NCBI GenBank assembly: GCA_036269915.1
Contig: DATBDM010000117.1
Coordinates: 1-15,288, forward strand
Reading direction: 5' to 3'
DNA: 15,288 nt
Source: DATBDM01 sp036269915
GTDB lineage: Bacteria > Actinomycetota > Thermoleophilia > Solirubrobacterales > Solirubrobacteraceae
Shown: one piece after another, positions 6,175 through 12,968 of the stretch
How the letters are laid out: every line of letters starts with the position of its first letter
How positions within the stretch are numbered: position 1 is the first letter of the stretch
Position numbers and translations under genes: made by a program
The notes under the pieces: model-generated
What the model was told of the DNA's origin: nothing
The model's input: the letters and a program-made list of their open reading frames with translations, nothing else
The model's database searches: none

Positions 6175-7002
6175 ATGCCGAGCGTGCTGGTGACGGGAGC
6201 GGGGCGGGGGATCGGGCGGGCGATAGCGCAGCGGCTCGCCCGCAACGGCTGGGACGTGTTCGCGGGCGTCCGCCGGGAGCAGGACGGCACCGCGCTCGAG
6301 GGCGCGATCACGCCGGTGATCCTCGACATCGCCGACCCCGAGCACCTCGCCGCGCTGGACGCGGCCCTCCCCGCGACGCTGGACGCGGTGGTCAACAACG
6401 CCGGCATCGTCGTGGCCGGCCCGATCGAGGGAGTCGACCTCGACGACCTGCGCCGCCAGTTCGACGTCAATGTCGTCGGCCAGGTGGCGGTCACCCAGGC
6501 GGTGCTGCCCCGGCTGCGCCGCTCGCGCGGGCGGATCGTCTTCGTCTCCTCGGTCAGCGGCCGGATCTCCACGCCGATGACCGGCGCCTACAACGCGTCG
6601 AAGTTCGCCCTGGAGGCCGTGGCCGACGCCCTGCGGATGGAGCTCGCGCCGTGGGGGATCCGGGTCGCGCTCGTCGAGCCCGCACAGACCGACACGGACC
6701 TCTGGCGCACCGCCGAGGACGAGCTCGGGGCGTCCGTCGCGAAGCTCTCGCTGGAGCACCGAGCGCTCTACGCCGGGCACATCGAGGGCTATCGCAAGAC
6801 CATCCCGCGCTCGCAGAAGATGGCCGCGCCGGTGGAGGGCGTGGCCGCGTCCGTCGAGAGGGCGCTGACCGACCCCCGGCCGCGTGCCCGCTACGTGGTC
6901 GGCAGGCCCGCGCGCGTCCAGGCGCTCCTCGCCGGCCTCACGCCGACGCCCGTCCTCGACGCCGCGCTGCGCGCCGGGACGGGCACGCCGCGCAAGCTCT
7001 GA
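6175..7002 (+). CDS. SDR family NAD(P)-dependent oxidoreductase
   Basis: A protein of 275 aa, a classical short-chain dehydrogenase. It has the Rossmann TGAGRGIG (7-14), NNAG (74-77), Asn99 (FDVNVVG), and the catalytic Ser126, Tyr139 and Lys143 in the arrangement S-x12-Y-x3-K, giving a full tetrad. Arg33/Arg34 after strand 2 suggest NADP(H) preference. The C-terminal part (WRTAEDEL through YRKTIPRSQK) resembles the SDRs with an extended substrate lid. The ATG at 6175 is preferred over in-frame codons back to 6121 because strand 1 begins immediately and the upstream stretch is promoter sequence. It diverges from the SLATT-TIR pair and is followed after 26 nt by the Ddn-like gene. The substrate is unknown. 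Confidence 0.88.
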   Translation: MPSVLVTGAGRGIGRAIAQRLARNGWDVFAGVRREQDGTALEGAITPVILDIADPEHLAALDAALPATLDAVVNNAGIVVAGPIEGVDLDDLRRQFDVNVVGQVAVTQAVLPRLRRSRGRIVFVSSVSGRISTPMTGAYNASKFALEAVADALRMELAPWGIRVALVEPAQTDTDLWRTAEDELGASVAKLSLEHRALYAGHIEGYRKTIPRSQKMAAPVEGVAASVERALTDPRPRARYVVGRPARVQALLAGLTPTPVLDAALRAGTGTPRKL

Positions 7003-7028
7003 CCGGGTCCGGCTGCGGACATCGTTCG

Positions 7029-7523
7029 ATGCGCGACTACACGCCACAGGCACGCAAGACCCGCCTCGAGAAGCTCCTGCAGGCGTTCGCGCAGACGCGC
7101 TTCGGCGGGAAGCTGTTCATCGGCGTCTTCCCGGACATCGACCGCCGCCTGCTGCCGTTGACGCGCGGGAGGCTGTCGACCGGGCTCGGCCAGCCGATCG
7201 TCCTGCTCCACGCGCGCGGTGCTCGCAGCGGCGCCGAGCGCACGACGCCCCTGCTCGCGACCAAGCACGGTGAGCTGATCGTGCTCATCGCCTCCAAGGC
7301 CGGCGCGACCGCGCACCCCGCGTGGTTTCACAACGTGCGCGCGAACCCCGAGGTCGACGTCACCTTCGACGGACGCCGCCGGCCGATGCGCGCGCGCGTG
7401 GCGGCCGGCGACGAGCGCGAGCGGCTGTGGGCGATGGCCTGCGACAACTACTCGGGTTACGCCCGCTACCAGGAGCGCGCGGGCGATCGCGTGATCCCGG
7501 TGATCGCGGTCGAGCCGCGCTGA
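7029..7523 (+). CDS. Ddn-like deazaflavin (F420)-dependent nitroreductase-family protein
   Basis: A protein of 164 aa. The split beta-barrel signature of the Ddn/nitroreductase family is clear: GQPIVLLHARGARSG (54-68), ERTTPLLAT, the cofactor-binding stretch ELIVLIASKAGA, and PAWFHNVRANPEVDV (97-111). These are the best-conserved positions of actinobacterial F420H2-dependent quinone/nitro reductases. The N-terminus has about 50 residues before the barrel, including a basic amphipathic helix that could help membrane association, as in Ddn (inference). The ATG at 7029 lacks a clear Shine-Dalgarno. It probably belongs with the SDR 26 nt upstream; both could be redox or detoxification enzymes. 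Confidence 0.87.
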   Translation: MRDYTPQARKTRLEKLLQAFAQTRFGGKLFIGVFPDIDRRLLPLTRGRLSTGLGQPIVLLHARGARSGAERTTPLLATKHGELIVLIASKAGATAHPAWFHNVRANPEVDVTFDGRRRPMRARVAAGDERERLWAMACDNYSGYARYQERAGDRVIPVIAVEPR

Positions 7524-7533
7524 GCGCGTGGCG

Positions 7534-7539
7534 TAGAGT
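7534..7539 (+). promoter_or_regulatory. Probable -10 element (TAGAGT) for the VOC gene
   Basis: TAGAGT lies 6 nt before the ATG at 7546, in the 22-nt gap after the Ddn-like gene. The spacing suits a leaderless start for the VOC / cupin / YunG-like run. No -35 match is seen. Confidence 0.4.
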
Positions 7540-7545
7540 CGGGGC

Positions 7546-7938
7546 ATGAGCACCGCACAGACCCCGACGGTCGTCACGGGCGTCGACTTCGTGTCCGTCC
7601 CGACGACCGACCTCGAGCGCACCGTCGCCTTCTACGGGGAGGCGCTCGGACTGCCCCGCTCGGTCTATGTCCCGGAGCGCAACTTCGCCGAGTTCGAGAC
7701 GGGGACGGTGACGCTGAGCGTCGTCGATCCGGTCCGCATGGGCATCGGCGACTTCAAGCCCAACGTGAGCCACATCGCGCTCCGGGTCGACGACGTGCAC
7801 GCCGCCCGCGAGACACTCGAGGAGCGCGGCGTGACGTTCATGGGCGACGTGTTCGACACCGGCGTCTGCCACATGGCGTTCTTCGCCGACCCGGACGGGA
7901 ACGCGCTGATGCTGCACCACCGCTACGCGCCGCGGTGA
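7546..7938 (+). CDS. VOC (glyoxalase/bleomycin-resistance/dioxygenase) family protein
   Basis: A protein of 130 aa, one VOC domain of paired beta-alpha-beta-beta-beta modules. The first module starts VDFVSVPTTDLERTVAFYGEALGLP (13-37); the second starts VSHIALRVDDVHAARETLEERG (74-95) and ends with DPDGNALML (115-123). VOC proteins include metal-dependent lyases, dioxygenases, epimerases and ligand-binding resistance proteins. Two usual metal ligands are altered: Phe15 replaces the first-strand His, and Met122 replaces the Glu of DPDGNxIEL; His76 remains. A classical glyoxalase activity is therefore unlikely. The stop overlaps the cupin GTG (GTGA), so it heads a translationally coupled trio. 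Confidence 0.86.
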   Translation: MSTAQTPTVVTGVDFVSVPTTDLERTVAFYGEALGLPRSVYVPERNFAEFETGTVTLSVVDPVRMGIGDFKPNVSHIALRVDDVHAARETLEERGVTFMGDVFDTGVCHMAFFADPDGNALMLHHRYAPR

Positions 7939-8771
7939 GCGCCGCGAGCCTGATGCCGCCGGGCGGCGGCGAGATCATCGGCGACACGGCGGACCGGCGC
8001 GTCGCGATCCTCTCCGACCACGACGCGCTGCACGTCACCCACTCGCGCTTCGGTCCTCGCCGCGAGGGCGCCGACCTGCACGTGCACCGGCGCCACGCGG
8101 ACTTCTTCTACGTGCTCGACGGCGAGCTGACCGTGCGGCTCGGCCCCGGCGACGAGCTGGTCTCAGTGCCGGCCGGGGCGCTCGCCCGCGTCCCGCCGCT
8201 GGTGGTGCACGGATTCCGCAACGCGAGCGATGCCGACGTCTCCTACCTGAACCTCCATGCGCCGGGCGCGCGGTTCGCGGACTACCTCCGCGCCTTGCGC
8301 GACGGCGCGCCGCGGCCGGACGGCTACGACCAGGAGGACCCGCCGGACGACGGCGGCCGCCCGGTCGCGGAGGCGCAGGTCGGCGCGGTCGAGCGGCTCG
8401 AGGACGGCGACCGCGTCCGCGTCGAGCTGCTCGCCGACGGCGACGAGGCGGCGGTCGCGCGGGTGCTCCGGGAGGCCGGCGACTCGTCGCCGGTGCATGT
8501 GCACGAGCGGCACGTCGAGGCGTTCTACGTGCTCGAGGGCGAGCTCCTCCTGACCGTCGGCGGGGAGGAGACGCGCGTCGCCGCCGGCACGTGGGCGCAG
8601 GTCGCGCCGGGCGTCGCCCACACGGTCGCCAACCCGGAGCCGGCGAGGTTCCTCACCGTCCACGCGCCCAACGCCGGGTTCGGCCGCTTCCTGCGCGCCA
8701 CCCACGTCGACGGGCTGGCGCTGGACAAGGCGATCGCGCGGACGGGGTTCGACGAGCGCCCGGCGGCTTGA
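7935..8771 (+). CDS. Double-cupin (bicupin) domain protein
   Basis: A protein of 278 aa containing two cupin_2 domains. Domain 1 has HVHRRHADFFYVLDGEL with His49, His51 and Asp56, and His92 in the second motif. Domain 2 has HVHERHVEAFYVLEGEL with His188, His190, Glu195 and His229. Both keep a full set of potential metal ligands, but domain 1 has Asp where Glu is usual. Each domain ends with a matching LNLHAPGARFADYLRA / LTVHAPNAGFGRFLRA segment, so the protein arose by duplication. Bicupins are often dioxygenases or isomerases; the substrate is not inferable. GTG 7935 overlaps the VOC stop and the TGA overlaps a TTG start downstream. Confidence 0.85.
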   Translation: MSAASLMPPGGGEIIGDTADRRVAILSDHDALHVTHSRFGPRREGADLHVHRRHADFFYVLDGELTVRLGPGDELVSVPAGALARVPPLVVHGFRNASDADVSYLNLHAPGARFADYLRALRDGAPRPDGYDQEDPPDDGGRPVAEAQVGAVERLEDGDRVRVELLADGDEAAVARVLREAGDSSPVHVHERHVEAFYVLEGELLLTVGGEETRVAAGTWAQVAPGVAHTVANPEPARFLTVHAPNAGFGRFLRATHVDGLALDKAIARTGFDERPAA

Positions 8772-9160
8772 CGCCGTCACGCGCCGAGGTCGAGCGCGCC
8801 GTCCGGGCGAACTGGACGGCCGCCAGCTGCGACCCCGTCGACCTGCCCGACTGGTCGGAGGCCAACGCCGCGCGCGGGCAGTGCGGGGCGACGGCCCTCG
8901 TGCTCCAGGACCTGCTCGGCGGTGAGCTGCTCCTCGCCGAGGTCCGGCGCGCCGACGGCTCGCGCCAGGGCGTGCATTACTGGAACCGGCTCGAGGACGG
9001 CGACGAGCTCGATCTCACGCGCGAGCAGTTCGCCGACGGGGAGGTCGTGCAGCCGCCACGACCGGTGGCGCGCCCGGCGGACCTCAGCGGCGCCCGGACG
9101 TTCGCGCAGTACCGCGCGCTCGCCGACCGGGTGGACGCCGCGCTCAGCCGCGGACGATGA
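8768..9160 (+). CDS. YunG-like family protein, TTG start
   Basis: A protein of 130 aa, starting at TTG 8768 within the cupin stop (TTGA). No ATG or GTG lies close enough, and the family N-terminal helix begins within a few residues. The recognisable core is ARGQCGATALVLQDLLGGEL (35-54), then GVHYWNRL (68-75) and ELDLTREQF (80-88), matching the small YunG-like family whose function is unknown. Cys39, His70 and Asp82 come in the order and rough setting of a papain-like Cys-His-Asp triad, so a thiol-hydrolase or transglutaminase-like fold is possible; this is inference from motif order only. The last 17 nt overlap the end of the convergent RDD gene. Confidence 0.7.
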   Translation: MTPSRAEVERAVRANWTAASCDPVDLPDWSEANAARGQCGATALVLQDLLGGELLLAEVRRADGSRQGVHYWNRLEDGDELDLTREQFADGEVVQPPRPVARPADLSGARTFAQYRALADRVDAALSRGR

Positions 9161-9608
9161 CCCGCGTCCTGGCCATGATGTCGTGCAGCGCGCGGTTCTG
9201 GTCGTCCCACAGCGGCCACAACGGGTCGAGGATCCCGCCGATGATCGTGATCGCCAGCAGCCAGCGCGAGAAGATCTCGCGCCACAGCGCGCGACCCAGG
9301 CCGATCGGATGCCCGTCCTCGTTGATCACGGCGATGCCGAGCGCCTTCTTGCCGATCGTCTGGCCGTCGTTGAAGGCGAGCATCAGCGGGGCGTAGAGCA
9401 GGAAGGCGAAGTAGAAGACTCCGAGCACGACGTCCGCGGCGCTCGTGCCGCCCTCGCTGAAGAACCCCACGACGACGCCGACCGCGAAGCCGCCGACCAT
9501 CAGGATGATCAGGTCGAGCAGGAACGCGCCGACACGCGAGCCCCAGCTCGCCAGCTCGTAACGGAGCGGCTCGACCGCCGGTTCCTCGAACGCCCATGGT
9601 GAGGTCAT
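9144..9608 (-). CDS. RDD family membrane protein
   Basis: A protein of 154 aa. The N-terminal TM carries the family's RDD-type residues (SRVGAFLLDLIILMVGGFAVG: Arg and Asp spaced as in R-x-x-A-x-x-x-D). A second TM pair around VLGVFYFAFLLYAPLMLAF follows. The signature GQTIGKKALGIAVINEDG (about 81-98) and a final helix region WLLAITIIGGILD complete the domain. RDD proteins are small membrane proteins of mostly unknown role; some are linked to ion antiport or cell-envelope processes. Its ATG overlaps the dinB stop (ATGA), so it is probably translated from the dinB transcript. That would put it under SOS control, an unusual setting. Confidence 0.88.
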   Translation of the reverse strand: MTSPWAFEEPAVEPLRYELASWGSRVGAFLLDLIILMVGGFAVGVVVGFFSEGGTSAADVVLGVFYFAFLLYAPLMLAFNDGQTIGKKALGIAVINEDGHPIGLGRALWREIFSRWLLAITIIGGILDPLWPLWDDQNRALHDIMARTRVIVRG

Positions 9609-10672
9609 GGCGGGGAGTCTTGCAGCGGCAGCGCGAGCTGGTGGGCGCTCGACTCGTCGAGGTTGGTCACCGTGATGCCGACCAGCGTGATCCCGCGGGC
9701 CTCGACCGCCGGCATCGCGGCGTCGAGCAGCTCGCCGAGCGCGGCGGCGATCGGGCCCGGCTCCGCGGTCGGGTGCGCGAGCGTGCGCGAGCGGGTCGCC
9801 CGCGTGTAGTCGCCGAAGCGCAGGCGCAGCACGACCGTGCGGCCGGCGCGCGCCTTGCGCTGCATCCGGCTCGTCACCCGCTCGGCCAGGCCGGCGATGG
9901 CCTCGTCGAGCTCCGCGCGCGGATGCGGCCCTGGTCGCAGCGCGCGCTGGGATCCGATCGACCGCCGGCCGCGGCGGCGCCGCACCGGCCGCTGGTCGTG
10001 GTTGCGCGCGATCGCGTGGACGTAGCGGCCCGCGGCCTTGCCGAGGATCGCCATCAGCTCGCCCTCGCCGAGCTGCGCGACCTCGCCGACCGTCGTCAGC
10101 CCGTGCGCGCGCAGCTTGTTCGCGCTCGCCGGCCCGACGCCCCACACGCGCTCGACCGCGAGCGGGTGCAGGTACTCGAGCTCGCGCTCGGGCTCGACGA
10201 CGAACAGCCCGTCCGGTTTCGCCGACCGGCTGGCCATCTTGGCCAGCACCTTCGTGCGCGCGACACCGACGCTCAGCGGCAGGCCGACTTCTTCGCGCAC
10301 CTCGCGGCGCAGCCGCACCGCGACGTCGACCGCCGGCTGGTCCGCCCCGCTCGCGTCGAGGAAGGCCTCCTCCATCGAGCCCGGCTCGACCACCGGGACG
10401 TGGCGCTCGAAGATCGCGAACACCGCGCGGCTCGCCTCGACGTAGGCGTCCCAGTTGGAGTCGGCGACAAGCAGGTCCGGGCACAGGCGCCGAGCGCGCG
10501 CGCCGCCCATCCCGCCGCGCACCCCGTACGCGCGCGCCTCGTAGCTGGCCGCCATCACCACCCACGAGCCGACCGCGACCGGCTTCCCCCGCAGCGCCGG
10601 ATCGTCGCGCTGGGCCACCGACGCGTAGAAGGCGTCGACGTCGGCATGGAGGATGGCGGGCGGCGTCGACAC
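9605..10672 (-). CDS. dinB: DNA polymerase IV (Y-family translesion polymerase)
   Basis: A protein of 355 aa, full length. The catalytic palm begins HADVDAFYASV (9-19) with Asp11 as the first metal ligand. SYEARAYGVRGGM (43-55) is the fingers motif, and GSMEEAFLD (98-106) is the second catalytic motif, where Glu101 replaces the usual Asp of S-x-D-E-A while Glu102 is kept. The VWGVGPASANKLRAHGL helix-hairpin-helix thumb and a little-finger domain follow. The C-terminus carries QLALPL (345-350), a beta-clamp-binding motif. GTG 10672 is chosen because the SOS-type palindrome ends on it; GTG 10678 is possible. It copies damaged templates with low fidelity. It is translationally coupled to the RDD gene downstream. 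Confidence 0.9.
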   Translation of the reverse strand: MSTPPAILHADVDAFYASVAQRDDPALRGKPVAVGSWVVMAASYEARAYGVRGGMGGARARRLCPDLLVADSNWDAYVEASRAVFAIFERHVPVVEPGSMEEAFLDASGADQPAVDVAVRLRREVREEVGLPLSVGVARTKVLAKMASRSAKPDGLFVVEPERELEYLHPLAVERVWGVGPASANKLRAHGLTTVGEVAQLGEGELMAILGKAAGRYVHAIARNHDQRPVRRRRGRRSIGSQRALRPGPHPRAELDEAIAGLAERVTSRMQRKARAGRTVVLRLRFGDYTRATRSRTLAHPTAEPGPIAAALGELLDAAMPAVEARGITLVGITVTNLDESSAHQLALPLQDSPP

Positions 10673-10685
10673 GAACACACGTTCG
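10672..10685 (-). promoter_or_regulatory. LexA/SOS box at the dinB start
   Basis: A perfect palindrome CGAAC-N4-GTTCG (CGAACGTGTGTTCG on the dinB strand) matches the LexA operator of Gram-positive bacteria and actinobacteria. Its last base is the first base of the dinB GTG, so LexA bound here would cover the likely start of a leaderless transcript. Position, perfect symmetry and the downstream translesion polymerase make damage induction very likely. Confidence 0.82.
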
Positions 10686-10748
10686 CATTCGGTGCGGACG
10701 GATCTCCACGCGGGGCGTCGCCCAAGCGCAGCGCGGCGCTCGCCGCAG

Positions 10749-10990
10749 TCAGTCGGAGCGGACCGCGAGCACGTAGACGACAAGCGTGCACGACCGAGCG
10801 AAGGCCCGTGGCGGGAACGCCGCGGCCTCGCGTACGCCGCCGTCCGGATGATGATCAGCGCGGTCAATCAGCCCGCGGGGGGAGCTCAGCTACTGGCTGG
10901 TCCCGCACGTCCGCGGTCCTCATCGCCGAGCATGACCGCCACATCGTCGAGGTCGGCACGGCGCCACCGCCGCAGGCGAACCTCTGTCAT
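10749..10990 (-). pseudogene. Remnant of a GNAT acetyltransferase
   Basis: An ATG at 10990 overlaps the stop of the cupin gene (TGATG) and begins MTEVRLRRWRRADLDDVAVM, a typical GNAT N-terminus (strand 1 and helix 1). It stops after only 34 residues at 10886. About 55 nt downstream, another frame of the same strand gives VREAAAFPPRAFARSC then LVVYVLAVRSD and a stop at 10749, resembling a GNAT C-terminus (the ...VVVYxLLxxD strand). A GNAT is normally 160-180 aa, so roughly 110 central residues and the frame are lost. The coupled start argues it was once the last gene of the MFS-cupin operon. The N-terminal similarity is good; the C-terminal part is weaker. A small functional ORF is less likely. 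Confidence 0.45.
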
Positions 10991-11412
10991 CAGTCGCGGT
11001 GCTGCCGCGCCCGCGGCGACGCCTGCCAGAAGTCGTCGATCTTCGTGGCCTCGTGGTCGTCGAGCCGCCGCGAGACCGCCCACATCTCGACGGGCTCGTC
11101 GCCCTCGTTGCGGTGCGAGCGCGGGGTCCCGCTCGACACCCGCACCGCCGCGGGCGCGCCGACGGTCTCGACGGCGTCGCCGAAGCGCATCGTCAGCGTC
11201 CCGCGGACGATCAGGTAGAGCTCCTCGAGCTCCTCGTGGAAGTGGCCCGTGCCCTGCTCGAAGTCCGAGTGCGGTGGCACGCGGATCAGCGTCACCGCGA
11301 GCTGCTCGCAGCCCAGCGCCGCCGTCAGCGAGCGGAACTCGCCCGGGACGTCGGAACCCGCGTAGGGGTCCTCGACGTCATCCGGGTCGACGATCGAGTA
11401 GCCGTCGGGCAT
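10990..11412 (-). CDS. Single-domain cupin protein
   Basis: A protein of 140 aa. One cupin_2 barrel: HFHEELEELYLIVRGTL (57-73) supplies His57, His59 and Glu63/64, and TPRSHRNEG gives His100, so a metal site is complete. The region around SLTAALGCEQLAVTLIRVPP (28-47) is the leading strand pair typical of small stress or sugar-type cupins. The function is unknown. The ATG directly abuts the TAG of the MFS gene (TAGATG, no gap), so it is co-translated with the exporter. Its TGA overlaps the ATG of the GNAT remnant. Confidence 0.82.
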   Translation of the reverse strand: MPDGYSIVDPDDVEDPYAGSDVPGEFRSLTAALGCEQLAVTLIRVPPHSDFEQGTGHFHEELEELYLIVRGTLTMRFGDAVETVGAPAAVRVSSGTPRSHRNEGDEPVEMWAVSRRLDDHEATKIDDFWQASPRARQHRD

Positions 11413-12960
11413 CTAGTGCACGAGGACCGGGGCCGCCTCGGGCTCATCGGGGACCGGGTCCTCCTCGAGCGGCTCGGGCTTGTGCTTGGGCAGCAGCACG
11501 ACCGCGACGACGAAGGCGACCACCACGAGGGCGAGCGCGTACCAGAAGGTCGCTCCGAAGGCCTCGGCCATCATCGGCGCGACCTTCGCGCGCAGCCCGG
11601 GCGGGACCGCCTGGCCGATGCCGCCGCCGCTGCCGCCGCCGAGCCGGCTGGCCAGCTGGTGGGCGAGGATCACGCTGAGGATCGCGGTGCCGATCGAGGC
11701 GCCGACCTGCTGGTTGATGTTGAGCGTGGTACTCGCCCGCGAGATCTGGATGCGCCGCAGGGTCTGCATCGCGCCCGAGAACGTGGGCATCATCGTGAAG
11801 CCCATGCCCAGGCCCATGATGAAGAGCTCGCCGCCGAGCAGCCAGTAGGACGTGTCGGCCTGGAGCTGGGTCAGCCCGAGGAACGAGACGCCGACGATCA
11901 CGAGGCCGACGGGGACGATCCGGCCGACGCCCGTCTTGTCGGTGAGGCGCCCGGCGATCGGCATGGCGATCATCGCGCCGACGCCCTGCGGGATCAGCAG
12001 CAGGCCGGTCTGCAGCGCCGACTCGCCGCGCACGACCTGGAGGTAGAGCGGCAGCAGCAGCATGCCGCCGAAGACCGCGATGATCATCAGGATCAGCGTC
12101 GCGGACGAGGCGGAGAAGACCTTGTTCTTGAACAGGCGCAGGTCGATCAGCGCGTCGGGCGTGCGCAGGCCGTGGCGGACGAACAGCGCCAGCAGCACGA
12201 CGCCGATCAGCCCCGGCACGATCACCTTGGCCGAGCCGAAGCCGCCCGCGCCGGAGGTCTGCGCGAGGCCGTAGATCAGCGTCGCGAGACCGGGGGAGAG
12301 CAGCATCAGGCCGACCCAGTCGAGCCGCTGCGTGTGGTCCGGCACGTCGCGCGGCAGCACGCGCAGCGACATGAACAGCGCCGCGGCGCCGATCGGGACG
12401 TTGATGTAGAAGATCCAGCGCCAGGAGAAGTCGTCGACCAGCCAGCCGCCGAGCACGGGGCCGAGGATCGGGCCGAGCATCATCGGGACGCCGATGATCG
12501 CCATCACGCGGCCGACGCGGTGCGGGCCGGCGGCCTGGGTGAGGATCGTCATGCCGGCGGGCATCAGCATGCCGCCGCCGAGCCCCTGCAGGACGCGGAA
12601 GCCGATCAGCGAGGCCGCGCTCCAGGCCATGCCCGAGAGGATCGAGCCGGCCACGAAGAGCGTGATCGAGGTCAGGTAGAGGCGCTTGGTGCCGAAGCGG
12701 TCGGCGGCCCAGCCGGTGAGCGGGATCACGGTCGCGAGCGCCAGCGTGTAGCCGGTCGCGACCCACTGGATCGTCGTCAGCGAGGTGTGGAAGTCACGCG
12801 CGAGCGTGTTGATCGCGACGTTGACGACCGTCGTGTCGAGGATCGACATGATGGCGCCGAGGACGACGACGGATGCGACGAGGAGCAGCCCGCGGTCGAG
12901 CTTGCCGTCGTCGCTGCTGGCGGGAGCGGCGGGGGCGGTGGTGGGAGCGGTCGCGGACAT
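11413..12960 (-). CDS. DHA2-family MFS drug:H+ antiporter (14-TM exporter)
   Basis: A protein of 515 aa, typical of 14-helix DHA2 transporters (EmrB/QacA type). Motif D1 is seen as LDTTVVNVAINTL in TM1. Motif A is GWAADRFGTKRLYL in the loop between TM2 and TM3. Motif C is GPILGPVLGGWLVDDFSWRW in TM5, followed by FYINVPIG. These mark a proton-driven antiporter exporting drugs or metabolites. The C-terminus is an acidic, Pro/Glu-rich tail. The ATG at 12960 is preferred over TTG 12990, since the extra residues are unlike the family and TAGGCT lies 8 nt upstream. It lies 49 nt downstream of the P450 stop, so it may have its own promoter or be read through from the P450 operon. The substrate is unknown. 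Confidence 0.9.
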   Translation of the reverse strand: MSATAPTTAPAAPASSDDGKLDRGLLLVASVVVLGAIMSILDTTVVNVAINTLARDFHTSLTTIQWVATGYTLALATVIPLTGWAADRFGTKRLYLTSITLFVAGSILSGMAWSAASLIGFRVLQGLGGGMLMPAGMTILTQAAGPHRVGRVMAIIGVPMMLGPILGPVLGGWLVDDFSWRWIFYINVPIGAAALFMSLRVLPRDVPDHTQRLDWVGLMLLSPGLATLIYGLAQTSGAGGFGSAKVIVPGLIGVVLLALFVRHGLRTPDALIDLRLFKNKVFSASSATLILMIIAVFGGMLLLPLYLQVVRGESALQTGLLLIPQGVGAMIAMPIAGRLTDKTGVGRIVPVGLVIVGVSFLGLTQLQADTSYWLLGGELFIMGLGMGFTMMPTFSGAMQTLRRIQISRASTTLNINQQVGASIGTAILSVILAHQLASRLGGGSGGGIGQAVPPGLRAKVAPMMAEAFGATFWYALALVVVAFVVAVVLLPKHKPEPLEEDPVPDEPEAAPVLVH

Positions 12961-12968
12961 GGCCGGGC

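Noticed and set aside
10673..10867. N-terminal extension of dinB up to 10867
   Set aside because: The extra residues are Arg/Ser-rich with no similarity to Pol IV, and they run through the SOS box and the GNAT remnant.
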